A DNA stretch of 64,000 nt, from NCBI GenBank assembly GCA_963666805.2, contig CAXXWR010000003.1, positions 310,001 to 374,000 of the forward strand, read 5' to 3'. The position numbers and the translations under genes were made by a program. The stretch is from Fusibacter sp963666805 (lineage in GTDB: Bacteria; Bacillota; Clostridia; Peptostreptococcales; Acidaminobacteraceae). Below, piece by piece: positions 35,150 to 44,476 of the stretch; position 1 is the stretch's first letter, and the number at the start of each line of letters is the position of its first letter. The notes under the pieces are model-generated. The model was not told the origin of the DNA. It searched no databases and saw only the letters and a list, made by a program, of their open reading frames with translations.

Positions 35150-35672
35150 ACTTTTTAAAACACTTCGGAATTTCATACTAATCGGCGTTTTAGTAACGCT
35201 CTTTTTAGCCCTATCTGGCTTTCGTTTAACAGCGGTCAGTGCCCATAAAGCCTCTGAAAAAGGAGTGCATTATGGGCCTTCTGAAATTGTCAAAATCATT
35301 GATCACGGCTCTTACAAACATTTACTTTGTCGCTATGACAAATGGATATCGTGTAATACAGTTAAGCGCAATCTCTTATTTTTATGGTCGGCAGGTAATC
35401 AACCTACTGGATTTGAAAATGAAAGCGATAAGCCCATTGATTATAGTTTTGCCTATTCACCAAACTCAGGGACAATCTATGGCATTGCAAATGACGACAG
35501 CATCACTAAAATAGAGCTCCGTCTTAGTGACAGTGAATTTTACATTCAAAACGATCTATATGACCATTTATTTTATTTTAATTGGTCTGCTCAAGATGGC
35601 TATTGGACTCATATGAAACTGATTGGTTTTGACGATTCAGGTGCAGTTGTATATGAAACTGAGTCGCCATGA
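35142..35672 (+). CDS. Single-pass membrane or secreted protein of unknown function
   Basis: A 176-residue protein with an N-terminal hydrophobic segment (about 10-30; IGVLVTLFLALSGFRL) and an external beta-rich domain of about 140 residues. I do not recognise the family. RBS AGGAG, with the start overlapping the upstream stop codon by 8 nt, so it is coupled to the PadR-associated gene. Last gene of the PadR operon; possibly another sensing or anchor component. Confidence 0.6.
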   Translation: MNRLFKTLRNFILIGVLVTLFLALSGFRLTAVSAHKASEKGVHYGPSEIVKIIDHGSYKHLLCRYDKWISCNTVKRNLLFLWSAGNQPTGFENESDKPIDYSFAYSPNSGTIYGIANDDSITKIELRLSDSEFYIQNDLYDHLFYFNWSAQDGYWTHMKLIGFDDSGAVVYETESP

Positions 35673-35735
35673 TAGAGTGACATCAGATGCATTTATTTAG
35701 ATTTACCCCTAAAATGATTTATAAGATTAACCCTT

Positions 35736-37025
35736 CTATTTTGCCAATTGGTTTTTGCCATTTTCTTTCGCTCTATATAGGCCTTTATCAGCTGCATCAA
35801 TAAGGTCTTTAGCGGACCCATTCTCATAAGTGGCTAGTCCAATACTCACCGTCACATGAATATTTTGAGCAATTGCTTGTTGGTCTATTGCTTTAATCAT
35901 TTTTTCTGCAATAGGTATGGCTTGTTGTTTTGGGGTTTCAAGTAACAAAATAATAAACTCGTCTCCTCCGTATCGTGAAACAACATCAGAAGCCCTTGCC
36001 TCCTTAATCAATATTCTCGAAATCGTTTTTAAGACATCATCCCCCACAGTATGTCCATAGGTATCATTGATATTCTTGAAATCATCTATATCAATAATCA
36101 TCAGTACAAATGGACAATTGTCTCTTTCAAAGCGAATAATTTCTTCATCTATCCGATCCAGTAGATACCTTTTATTGTGAACACCCGTTAAACCATCATA
36201 GTATGCCATGCCTTGTAATTCATGATTTTGATACATCAATTGTTCTTTCGTCTCATTTAACTCCTTAAAAATAATGGCGAAGGGCTCCTTTACACCTGTC
36301 ATAACGATGGCTTTATAGATGAGATAGAAAGATACGACTTTAAACATATGTCCAACTGCATTCGTCACACCATAATTATCTGTATAAAGGGTAAAGGCTG
36401 CTTCAGAAAGAATCGTAAAAACAGTTGATAAGAACAAGTCGTTAAAAACATTTCGTCTAAAATAATGTCTTTTATGATAAAAAACAAGGCTTGCTGCTAT
36501 GAGAATGCCAATAATTATATATTCACTGATAATTTTAAATGTTGTTTGTCCCTGACCTTCTATAAAACATATTGGAAAAATATTGGAAAAAAATATGCTA
36601 TACAAGAGAAAAGCCATTACGCCAATATAAGCAAGTAAAAAATGACCTTCCTTAATCTTAATGCTTTTACCCACTAATAGGGCTGTGATAAGTATAATGA
36701 TGCTTTCAAAATACCTTGCACCAATCCAAAGTTGATTGGCATAATAATCATAGTCTGTAAAAATAGCCATCCCTTTGTAGCTCATTGTATGAAGAAAATC
36801 CAGAATACCAATAAATAAATAAGCGTAACCGACGACATATAAATAACTTGTTTGTAAGTATTTGATAGAATTGAGCGTGACCACAAAAACACTGAAGGCT
36901 ATACAAATACTAAAAAATTCGACTATGCTATGAAAGAAAAGATAATTTTCTTTGCTCAACCAATAAAGCCAAATAATGGCTAAACTCAATATGATTATTT
37001 TAATTTTCGGCCATACATTGTTCAT
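35736..37025 (-). CDS. MASE3-GGDEF diguanylate cyclase
   Basis: A 429-residue membrane diguanylate cyclase. A seven- to eight-helix MASE3 sensor (about 10-250, with GILDFLHTMSYKGM) is followed by a short coiled coil and a GGDEF domain. The active site is intact (RYGGDEFIILL), as is a product-inhibition I-site (RASD) five residues upstream. It converts two GTP to cyclic di-GMP. The MASE3 signal is unknown. RBS AAGGGG. It lies downstream of a second cyclase on the same strand, separated by 318 bp with a terminator. Confidence 0.9.
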   Translation of the reverse strand: MNNVWPKIKIIILSLAIIWLYWLSKENYLFFHSIVEFFSICIAFSVFVVTLNSIKYLQTSYLYVVGYAYLFIGILDFLHTMSYKGMAIFTDYDYYANQLWIGARYFESIIILITALLVGKSIKIKEGHFLLAYIGVMAFLLYSIFFSNIFPICFIEGQGQTTFKIISEYIIIGILIAASLVFYHKRHYFRRNVFNDLFLSTVFTILSEAAFTLYTDNYGVTNAVGHMFKVVSFYLIYKAIVMTGVKEPFAIIFKELNETKEQLMYQNHELQGMAYYDGLTGVHNKRYLLDRIDEEIIRFERDNCPFVLMIIDIDDFKNINDTYGHTVGDDVLKTISRILIKEARASDVVSRYGGDEFIILLLETPKQQAIPIAEKMIKAIDQQAIAQNIHVTVSIGLATYENGSAKDLIDAADKGLYRAKENGKNQLAK

Positions 37026-37343
37026 AGAATCCCCTTATGATTTCAATATTTATTCTTGATCCACTTTTACTCTTTCTATTTTAATTTGTCTATACCCTTT
37101 TTAGTGTCTTATAGACAAACGTTTAAAATATGCTCTATAAATTACCATAGAAAGGAACTACTTGATAAGTCGATTTTTCATAAGCAGTAAAAGTCTGTCC
37201 AAAATGCAAAACATATATTACATATGCAATATATACATTGCTTCACTTAGCAAAAAAAGATTTTTCTCGGCTAAGAAAAATCCTTTTAAAATCCTCTCTG
37301 CATTGTAAAAAGAGGCCTCTTCTATAATGAGCGTTAAGTCACC
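37026..37343. other. Intergenic region with terminator between two cyclase genes
   Basis: A hairpin at 37252-37283 (GATTTTTCT/AGAAAAATC, with a T-run on the minus strand) ends the upstream cyclase gene. Otherwise AT-rich; no cyclic di-GMP riboswitch and no small gene seen. Confidence 0.6.
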
Positions 37344-38873
37344 TTACACATACTTAACCACCCTATTTCTGCCTAAATTTTTAGCCTTATATAAAGCTTT
37401 ATCCGCATGATTAATCAAGACTTCCAAGGACATCCCTTTTGAATAGGATGCCATGCCCATACTAATCGTAAACTGATAACTAGAATCCGATGGAATAATT
37501 CGTAAATGCTCAATGATTTGCCTATATTGATTAGCTAGTAACTGTGCTTCACTCTCGGTAATATCCTTCAATACAACAACAAATTCCTCACCACCAATTC
37601 GAGCTATAAAGTCATCTTCTCTAAAAACAACGCTGGCTTCTTTAGCAATTCTTTGAATAACGCGATCTCCTATTTGATGGCCAAATGTATCATTAATGAG
37701 TTTGAAATAATCAATATCGAACATTAACATGACGAGTGAGATATCCCTTTCTTCTGACTCTTTTAACAATTTAGAAGCATAGTCATTGAATTCCCTTCGA
37801 TTATAAAGCTGTGTGAGTTCATCGACTTTTGACATCTTTTCTAGATTTTCTTTTTCAACATAGTCTTTAGTGATATCTCTGATGGTTTTAATTACACCAC
37901 ATCGTTTCTCACGTTTGCCCATAATCATATTAGACGTAATTTCCCAATATCGAAAATCACCATCAATCTTTTCCTGATATTGCTCTACCTGTTGGCTACC
38001 TAATGCCTCAATTAAAGGTCTATTTTTATCATGAAACATATTAAGTTCGGCATTCGTCAAATTTATTCCATTGCGCTCAAAAAATTCAATCGCTTTAAAA
38101 TTATAATCAACAATTCTATTTTTATCACTCAAAATAAGCATCGCTTCATTGCTTTGATCAAAAAACTGGTTTCTTGCCATGGAACTGATTTCAAAAAAAT
38201 CCTGTTTGGAAATAAAATAAGATAAAGTAAAAAGAATAATTGGAAATAAAATAGCAGTATAATCGAGTCCCCATCCCTTGGGATCAAGTAAAATGAGTAT
38301 TAGACTAATCGATGATCCTGCGCTGATTAGGGATAATAACCGGTATCTATACCTTTCGCCTACATTTTCCTTGAAACTATAAATCCAAAAAATCATAATC
38401 ACAACAAACATTTCTGCACATTCATAAAGTTGTTGTACATAATACCAAATGTTTTTCTCCAGTTTAAGTATGCCTAATTCACCACAAATTTCAAATGTAT
38501 AACCTGTATAATACAAAAAGTGAAAATGATTGGTGTATCTTAAAACATAGGTGATTATAGGAATGACAAATAAGCTTTTAATCACCCAAGAATTTGTTCT
38601 TTTAATGAGACCAACATAAAGCAATGCCGTAATTAACCACAGCGTTGAAATGATTGGAATGACAAGATATTGAATGCCATTCCAAAACAATGCGTTCTCT
38701 AAACTATTAGAATGCAGTTCAAGCGTATACCCAAATATATAAATAATCACACAGGCAACCGCTGCTGCTAAATACTTCATATAATGCATCTTACCGTTAT
38801 TCATGATATATATGAATAAAAATCCACCGACGCAAAACGATATAAACATAAAAAGGCTAATGATATTAATCAT
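37344..38873 (-). CDS. 7TM-PAS-GGDEF diguanylate cyclase
   Basis: A 509-residue membrane diguanylate cyclase. The N-terminal seven-helix module (about 1-225) resembles the 7TM domain found in front of some histidine kinases. A PAS-like domain (about 230-335; FDQSNEAMLILSDKNRIVDYNFKA) and a GGDEF domain with GGEEF (RIGGEEFVVVL) and an I-site (REDD) follow. Active by motif. RBS TGAGGAG. With the neighbouring MASE3 enzyme this gives two cyclases with different sensors side by side and no EAL or HD-GYP phosphodiesterase in the window. Confidence 0.9.
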   Translation of the reverse strand: MINIISLFMFISFCVGGFLFIYIMNNGKMHYMKYLAAAVACVIIYIFGYTLELHSNSLENALFWNGIQYLVIPIISTLWLITALLYVGLIKRTNSWVIKSLFVIPIITYVLRYTNHFHFLYYTGYTFEICGELGILKLEKNIWYYVQQLYECAEMFVVIMIFWIYSFKENVGERYRYRLLSLISAGSSISLILILLDPKGWGLDYTAILFPIILFTLSYFISKQDFFEISSMARNQFFDQSNEAMLILSDKNRIVDYNFKAIEFFERNGINLTNAELNMFHDKNRPLIEALGSQQVEQYQEKIDGDFRYWEITSNMIMGKREKRCGVIKTIRDITKDYVEKENLEKMSKVDELTQLYNRREFNDYASKLLKESEERDISLVMLMFDIDYFKLINDTFGHQIGDRVIQRIAKEASVVFREDDFIARIGGEEFVVVLKDITESEAQLLANQYRQIIEHLRIIPSDSSYQFTISMGMASYSKGMSLEVLINHADKALYKAKNLGRNRVVKYV

Positions 38874-39046
38874 TTTTAAATCTCCTCAATACTTTGCTTA
38901 CTATTAACGTTTTCTACAATCCTACACCAAAACTGGATAAATGATGAGTGTCGTCTTTTTCTAGCTACTTTAAGTATATCAGATTCGTCATCAATCGTCT
39001 GAGAAATATCTTAACCTTTTACGTCTATAGGTCTATCAACAATAGA

Positions 39047-40297
39047 TCATCTCAGTTTTTCAAACTTAACACCCCCAATTACAACCATACATAAAATCAC
39101 GCCTCCTACAAGTGGCAATACAAACGCTGCTACCCGGTCTAATAAAAAGCCAGCTAAAATTAGTCCCAAAGGCGCTATCATCTTAGCACCTGCAAATCCT
39201 ATACTCATTACCCTTCCTCTCAATGCTTCCGGAATGGCAGTCTGCATATAGTAAATGAATGGAATTTCAATAAAAGCAATATTGACCCCCAAGAGAATCA
39301 TCATCACGCTATAATAAATAAAGTAAAAGTCAGATGGAAAATACCTTGTTGAAGTCATATGCACCATTAAGGGCACACCTAACATGATCATGATTAATGA
39401 TAATAGAAAAGTTGACACTTTAAGTGATTTCTTTTGATCAAATTGCTTCATCACATAAGGAATTGAAACAGCACCTATAATCATTCCCACTGCCAAAGAA
39501 CTTTCAATCACACCATATTTTTGAGCTGAAAGCTTTATAACTTCGTTAATAATATAGGGTAAAGGCACAGATATCGCTAAACTCATAAAAAAATTAATGG
39601 TTGTAAAAAGGAGGATGATTGTTCTTAAATCTTTGTGAACCAAAATATAATCTAACCCCAATTGTAACGCCTTTTTAAAATGAAAAGTCTCATTTGGATG
39701 AGGGACTGAACTACTATTGAAATCAAACTGAATAAAACCTTCAATCACGGCAGAGATTATAAATGAAATGGCATTAATAAGGATAAAAAGCTCAATATCC
39801 ACCATAGCAAAAATCACACCACCAATAGCTGGACCGCCAATCGTTGCAACTGAACTGATGATTTTATCAATTGAATTGACCTTTAACACGTTTTTTTTCG
39901 TTACCATATTAGGTTTTGAGGTATCAAAAGCAAGACCAAAAATCTGGGTAAGTCCAGTCGTCAAAAAGGTACTTAAATAAACTATTTCTATACTCAACAT
40001 CTCATATCGACTGATTATAAAGACGGTTAAAAACATCATGCCATTCATCAAGTCCATGGCAATAATCAATTTCTTTTTATCTAAACGATCTGATACGACG
40101 CCCCCAATCGCGCTAAAAATAAGGGTTGCTACTACTCCAGACATTAAGTTGATGGCAAAATTCATCCCTGAACCAGTCAGTTTTAAAACATAGAGTCCTA
40201 TGGCAAAAGTATATATCTTTGATCCAAAAACAGATAGAAATACACCGATAGAAAATAAAAACACATTTCGTTTTTCTGTCTTATTAGCTTTAATCAT
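39047..40297 (-). CDS. MFS transporter (macrolide-efflux type)
   Basis: A 416-residue 12-helix major facilitator of the MFS_3/MefA-like group. Visible are LGLYVLKLTGSGMNFAINLMSG, the loop 2-3 motif GGVVSDRLDKKKLI and a C-terminal half with ALRGRVMSIGFAGAKM. Probably exports a drug or toxic metabolite by proton antiport. The gene lies directly downstream of a MerR-methyltransferase fusion (105 bp, including a terminator hairpin), so read-through or co-regulation is possible. RBS GAGGAG. Confidence 0.85.
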   Translation of the reverse strand: MIKANKTEKRNVFLFSIGVFLSVFGSKIYTFAIGLYVLKLTGSGMNFAINLMSGVVATLIFSAIGGVVSDRLDKKKLIIAMDLMNGMMFLTVFIISRYEMLSIEIVYLSTFLTTGLTQIFGLAFDTSKPNMVTKKNVLKVNSIDKIISSVATIGGPAIGGVIFAMVDIELFILINAISFIISAVIEGFIQFDFNSSSVPHPNETFHFKKALQLGLDYILVHKDLRTIILLFTTINFFMSLAISVPLPYIINEVIKLSAQKYGVIESSLAVGMIIGAVSIPYVMKQFDQKKSLKVSTFLLSLIMIMLGVPLMVHMTSTRYFPSDFYFIYYSVMMILLGVNIAFIEIPFIYYMQTAIPEALRGRVMSIGFAGAKMIAPLGLILAGFLLDRVAAFVLPLVGGVILCMVVIGGVKFEKLR

Positions 40298-40391
40298 ATT
40301 GTTCTCCTCTCTTATCTATAATTAGAGTTTACAATGTGGTTTAAAGCCCATGTCAATCTGGTTTTAGTCTCCATTTTAAATCAAAAAAAAT

Positions 40392-40417
40392 AAAAGGTTG
40401 GGTTAACCCAACCTTTT
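40392..40417 (-). terminator. Terminator overlapping the MerR-methyltransferase stop codon
   Basis: A 26-bp palindrome (AAAAGGTTGGG-TTAA-CCCAACCTTTT) whose centre TTAA contains the TAA stop codon. It is followed on the minus strand by ATTTTTTTT. Confidence 0.85.
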
Positions 40418-41626
40418 GCCATAGAAAAGATAATCATAGACTTTTTCGCCTTCTACAAAATAATCTTCATAGATACCACCCTTCTCTAGCTGACCTGATA
40501 ACTTATCATCAATACAGTGATAACCCAAGGCCTTAATTTTTTCTTGAACGTAGCCTATACTAAAGTTATTCTGATACTTTTTATCAATTTTACTATTGCT
40601 CTTAAAATTCTTGAACAATATATAAGTACCTATTAAATTGACCTCTCTTTTCACATAAGAATCAATCTTATCAAGTAAAAAGTGTGTATGTCCAAAACTA
40701 TAATTACTTGTCCCTGAATAATCCATTACATAATCAATGCTTTCTTTTTCAAGTGGCAACTCTTTAAAGTCACCACAAATCAAAAGAATATCTTTTTTAA
40801 CATCTGCTTTCTCTAACATATTTTTCAAAAAAATATGCCGATTCACATCGTGGTCAACCGCTATATATAAAGCCTCATCTGGCAAGAGATGATAAAGATT
40901 GCGTAACATAAAGCCAACACCTGACCCCACCTCTAAAATCTGTTTATCTTTTAAAGCTTCAGTCTCTATTTTTTTAATGACCCAATCAATCGATTGATAG
41001 ATATTTTCCAAATATTTTTCATCTGTTGTATTGAGATATTGAACGATAAAATCTTGAGTGTATGGCCCATCCACTTCCATAATGCCCTCACTCATCATCA
41101 CAATCCCCTTATGAATGTTGTATTTCTCACCACAACCACACGTTAAATGGCCTTCTATAATTTGGTTGTCTACAATGGTACCTTCTGAAAGTGTAAGTGT
41201 ACTCTGGCACTTTAGACATCTCAATTTTGAAAGTGCTTTAAAACTTACACCTATGGTGAAATTTTTTTCATCTTCATGTTCAGACAAGGCTTTTATTTCT
41301 GTCTCTAGATTTATTTTATAGTCTTGTAATTTATCCATTTCCTTGATAACCATGGCATAACGGTTCTTAAAAAGCAATCGATAATACTCATTCTTTTGAT
41401 AATTGGTCATATTGCCCAGACGTTTATAGTGAAAAATCCTTTTGATTTCATTCAGGGTAAAGCCCATATTTTTGAGCGTGAAAATCTCATCCATTTGCTG
41501 TTGACATGACGCATCAAACGTATATTGTCCTTTTTCTTTTTGGGCTAGTATCAATCCCAATGACATATAATGTCTTACCGTATCTATCCCCACCTGATTA
41601 TTTTTTGAAAAATCTCCGATTCTCAT
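40403..41626 (-). CDS. MerR HTH - zinc ribbon - SAM methyltransferase fusion
   Basis: A 407-residue protein. The N-terminal MerR DNA-binding domain (MRIGDFSKNNQVGIDTVRHYM, about 1-75) is followed by a coiled coil. A zinc ribbon with cysteine pairs RCLKCQ and TCGCGEKY (about 137-167) leads to a class I methyltransferase with the SAM loop ILEVGSGVGFML (about 230-241). The ribbon-methyltransferase half resembles RlmA-like 23S rRNA enzymes, so it may modify RNA for antibiotic resistance, with the MerR part sensing the drug (inference). The start at 41626 has GAGG upstream; an in-frame ATG at 41659 is less likely. Followed by an MFS exporter gene. Confidence 0.8.
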   Translation of the reverse strand: MRIGDFSKNNQVGIDTVRHYMSLGLILAQKEKGQYTFDASCQQQMDEIFTLKNMGFTLNEIKRIFHYKRLGNMTNYQKNEYYRLLFKNRYAMVIKEMDKLQDYKINLETEIKALSEHEDEKNFTIGVSFKALSKLRCLKCQSTLTLSEGTIVDNQIIEGHLTCGCGEKYNIHKGIVMMSEGIMEVDGPYTQDFIVQYLNTTDEKYLENIYQSIDWVIKKIETEALKDKQILEVGSGVGFMLRNLYHLLPDEALYIAVDHDVNRHIFLKNMLEKADVKKDILLICGDFKELPLEKESIDYVMDYSGTSNYSFGHTHFLLDKIDSYVKREVNLIGTYILFKNFKSNSKIDKKYQNNFSIGYVQEKIKALGYHCIDDKLSGQLEKGGIYEDYFVEGEKVYDYLFYGKRLG

Positions 41627-41690
41627 CATTGCCTCACTATTCACGCTATTATTAATCATAGTATCTCACATCACTTCTTGAGAGACAAGC

Positions 41691-43061
41691 CTACTTTTTT
41701 ATGCTAAAAGAAACGTTTGCCCCATTTGCATCCTGCCTATTCGCTAATATTAACTCACCACCATGTAACCTAGAAATATGCTCCGCAAAGTTTAAACCCA
41801 AACCATAGTGATCATTTCCTCTAGAAATATCCTCCGTGTAAAACTCTTCAGTCGCTCTTTTTAAACTCTCTAGTGAAAATCCTTTTCCTTCATCCTCAAT
41901 TTCAAAAAAAACATGGGTCTCATTTTCTCTAATCATTAATTCAATCGTACTGTTAACACCTGAATAACGTAGTGCATTATCAGCAATATTAATGAGTGCT
42001 CTTTTTAAAAGGTCGGGATCTGCATGGATAAAATCACAGGTCACTTTATTTTTAATATTAAATGAAATCTTTTTCATTTTACATAAGGGTAAAACGTCGC
42101 TCATCATATCTTCAACGAAGGCTTCAATCTTGATGTCAATCATATTCACCGATAATGACTCGCGATTAACAACTGTCATGAGCACTTCCAAATACTTTTC
42201 AATCGTCGTTGTACTCGCCCTTATATCACCAAGAAATCCCATTTTATGCTGTTCTGTTTCATCTTCTAAAAGTAATTCGGTATCTCCCTTTATCACTGTC
42301 AATGGTGTTTTTATGTCATGCGCTAATGCTGAAAGTTGTGATTTTTTTTGTTGTTGAGCCTTCCACTGCTTTTCAAGCGAATGTGTCAATGCCGTTTTCA
42401 ATTGATCAATCGCTTTTAAAGACGCATTGAATTCAATAATTTGTGTTGGTTCAATCTCAAAATCTAAATCCTGAGCCTTGATTTTATCAGTTGCAGTGAC
42501 AATTGGAATGAGATTTCTTTTGAGTTTCCGACTGAACTTCATCGCTGTAATAACAGCAAATACTACAATCAAGATTAAAATGAGAATCATTCCTTCAAAT
42601 TCTGGATATGGAATAATTTTCGCTAGCAAGGGATTACTGAAATGAGCCAATACCTCATATTTTACAATGATTATATCCCCACTCTGCTGGACAATCACCT
42701 TGTAAAATTGAAAGTAAGGTTTCTTACCTTCCGACATATAACGCCTGGTTTTTTCGATCTCTTTTTTAGTCATATTACCTTCCAACATGTTGCCTTTATT
42801 ATCAACCCTAATATAGGATGAATACTCAGGAAGTAAGCTGCTATCAAACTCATTTTTTAAGCGATCTTCTACTTTTGATAAGGTTTTTTCTGCCTCATTA
42901 GCCTTTATAAGAATCCCTTTGTCCATGAAGATAAACGAACTTATAAATACAACAATCATCAGAAGGAGAATGGCTAATAAAAACCCTACTAAATGTCGCA
43001 TGAACAAGCTAAATATGGAAAGTTCTTTCTGTTTTCTCTTCTTATCATGCATCATTTCCAT
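41691..43061 (-). CDS. LanK-type sensor histidine kinase
   Basis: A 456-residue membrane kinase with two transmembrane helices (about 25-47 and 157-175) enclosing a 110-residue external sensor loop. The phospho-acceptor is His248 (SALAHDIKTPLTVIKG), followed by a complete ATPase domain (NIADNALRYSG, DEGKGFS, HYGLGLNFAE). The sequence style (NisK/SpaK/CprK-like) fits sensing of lantibiotics or cationic peptides. Its start overlaps the response-regulator stop by 10 nt. Last gene of the five-gene FEG-RK operon. Confidence 0.88.
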   Translation of the reverse strand: MEMMHDKKRKQKELSIFSLFMRHLVGFLLAILLLMIVVFISSFIFMDKGILIKANEAEKTLSKVEDRLKNEFDSSLLPEYSSYIRVDNKGNMLEGNMTKKEIEKTRRYMSEGKKPYFQFYKVIVQQSGDIIIVKYEVLAHFSNPLLAKIIPYPEFEGMILILILIVVFAVITAMKFSRKLKRNLIPIVTATDKIKAQDLDFEIEPTQIIEFNASLKAIDQLKTALTHSLEKQWKAQQQKKSQLSALAHDIKTPLTVIKGDTELLLEDETEQHKMGFLGDIRASTTTIEKYLEVLMTVVNRESLSVNMIDIKIEAFVEDMMSDVLPLCKMKKISFNIKNKVTCDFIHADPDLLKRALINIADNALRYSGVNSTIELMIRENETHVFFEIEDEGKGFSLESLKRATEEFYTEDISRGNDHYGLGLNFAEHISRLHGGELILANRQDANGANVSFSIKK

Positions 43062-43711
43062 TTATAACCTACTCCCCAAACTGTATCAATCGGACATTCA
43101 CCCTGACTACTAATCTTACTGCGAATGTTTTTAATATGTACTCGAATCGCTGATACATCACTTTCTGAGTCAAATCCAAATACTTTTTCTAATATTGCCT
43201 CTAAAGAAAATACTTGTCCTCTATTTCTGGCTAGCAATTCACAAATCTCATATTCACTTTTGGTCAAAGGAATGACCTGCTCTTTTAATTTTAAAGATTT
43301 CTCTGACAAATCAAACAGTACATCTCCTAAAAGTAAGGTCTGATGTTTCTCTCTGTGTTCTCTACGAATATGTGCCTTTACCCTAGCTCTTAATTCAGAA
43401 ATACCAAAAGGCTTCTTAATGTAGTCATCCCCGCCAGCTAAAAAACCTTCCACAACATCTGATTCCATTGTTTTCGCTGTCAAAAATAGAACAGGACAAT
43501 CAATCACCTGCCTATTTTCTCTACAAAAGGTAATGCCATCGGTTTCAGGCATCATAATATCTAACAAGATTAAATCTGCATTTTTCAGATCTCCCTTGCC
43601 TACTTCTTTGACTGCATGTCTTGTCACTACAAAATGACCATCTCTTGTCAGTGCAGTTTCAACCATGTTACAAATGGCATTATCATCATCTATTACAAGT
43701 ATATGACCCAT
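43052..43711 (-). CDS. LanR-type OmpR-family response regulator
   Basis: A 219-residue response regulator. The receiver has DDD (8-10), phospho-acceptor Asp51 (LILLDIMMPETDG) and Lys in YIKKPFG. The C-terminal winged helix ends IDTVWGVGYKWK. RBS AAAGGAG. It sits between the ABC permease genes and the kinase gene, in the order typical of antimicrobial-peptide immunity loci (CprABC-K/R in Clostridioides). Tandem TATAAAGAA repeats upstream of the operon are candidate binding sites. Confidence 0.9.
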   Translation of the reverse strand: MGHILVIDDDNAICNMVETALTRDGHFVVTRHAVKEVGKGDLKNADLILLDIMMPETDGITFCRENRQVIDCPVLFLTAKTMESDVVEGFLAGGDDYIKKPFGISELRARVKAHIRREHREKHQTLLLGDVLFDLSEKSLKLKEQVIPLTKSEYEICELLARNRGQVFSLEAILEKVFGFDSESDVSAIRVHIKNIRSKISSQGECPIDTVWGVGYKWK

Positions 43712-43723
43712 ACAACGTCTCCT

Positions 43724-44476
43724 TTAAAGCTCTGATTTTCCGCCTTCCCATCTTTTAAACATTATCCCACTCAGCACTACGAGAATCACTAGCATCAAAA
43801 TTAAAGCCATTATACCTTGTTTGATGCCAAGAGACTGAAGAGACTGACCATTTGACAAACTGACTATAAAAAAATTCATGGAAAAGCGAGAAGCAAGTCC
43901 CCATGGTAAAAAATACCATATTTTGTCGCCAAGACCTGTTAGTAGTAGTGCGGAAAGTAAACCCCCCACAATACCAAGTCCCACACTATCCCCATTACCC
44001 AATATAAAGCTCACTAGATAATGGATAAGATAGAGGGGCAGCATACTTACAAATAAAATAATCGCCAGTTTTATAAAAAACATAAAGCTCAATAGGGTCG
44101 AGCCAAGTCCTCGAAAACCTAGCCCAAATCCCCCCACCGCTATTAACGTCGCTATTAGACCAGAAATCAGTAATACTAACAGCTTTGATAAATGGGGAAG
44201 ACTTTTTAATTTAGGGACTGTCAATAAAAGCTGATAACCCGCTGCTTTCTCCTCGACTTGTGATACCATCGCCATGATAATCCCTATCACAATTGGAAAT
44301 ACTACCGATAGTGTTTCAATATACAAAGAAACCTGGTCCATCTCTTTCATCGCATTAAATGAATCGTACCATACAAACACGCCTGCACCTACAAGTGGAA
44401 TCACAAGATGCCAAATCCATACAGGTGTATGAAAAAATTTATAAATATCCGATTTTAACATTGAACGGAAACGCAT
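43724..44476 (-). CDS. Lantibiotic-immunity ABC permease, MutG/EpiG family
   Basis: A 250-residue, six-helix permease of the LanG type, beginning MRFRSMLKSDIYKFFHTPVWIWHLVIP. It pairs with the LanE-type permease directly upstream (no gap) and the LanF ATPase to expel antimicrobial peptides from the membrane. RBS GAGGTG lies inside the end of the upstream gene. Confidence 0.88.
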   Translation of the reverse strand: MRFRSMLKSDIYKFFHTPVWIWHLVIPLVGAGVFVWYDSFNAMKEMDQVSLYIETLSVVFPIVIGIIMAMVSQVEEKAAGYQLLLTVPKLKSLPHLSKLLVLLISGLIATLIAVGGFGLGFRGLGSTLLSFMFFIKLAIILFVSMLPLYLIHYLVSFILGNGDSVGLGIVGGLLSALLLTGLGDKIWYFLPWGLASRFSMNFFIVSLSNGQSLQSLGIKQGIMALILMLVILVVLSGIMFKRWEGGKSEL

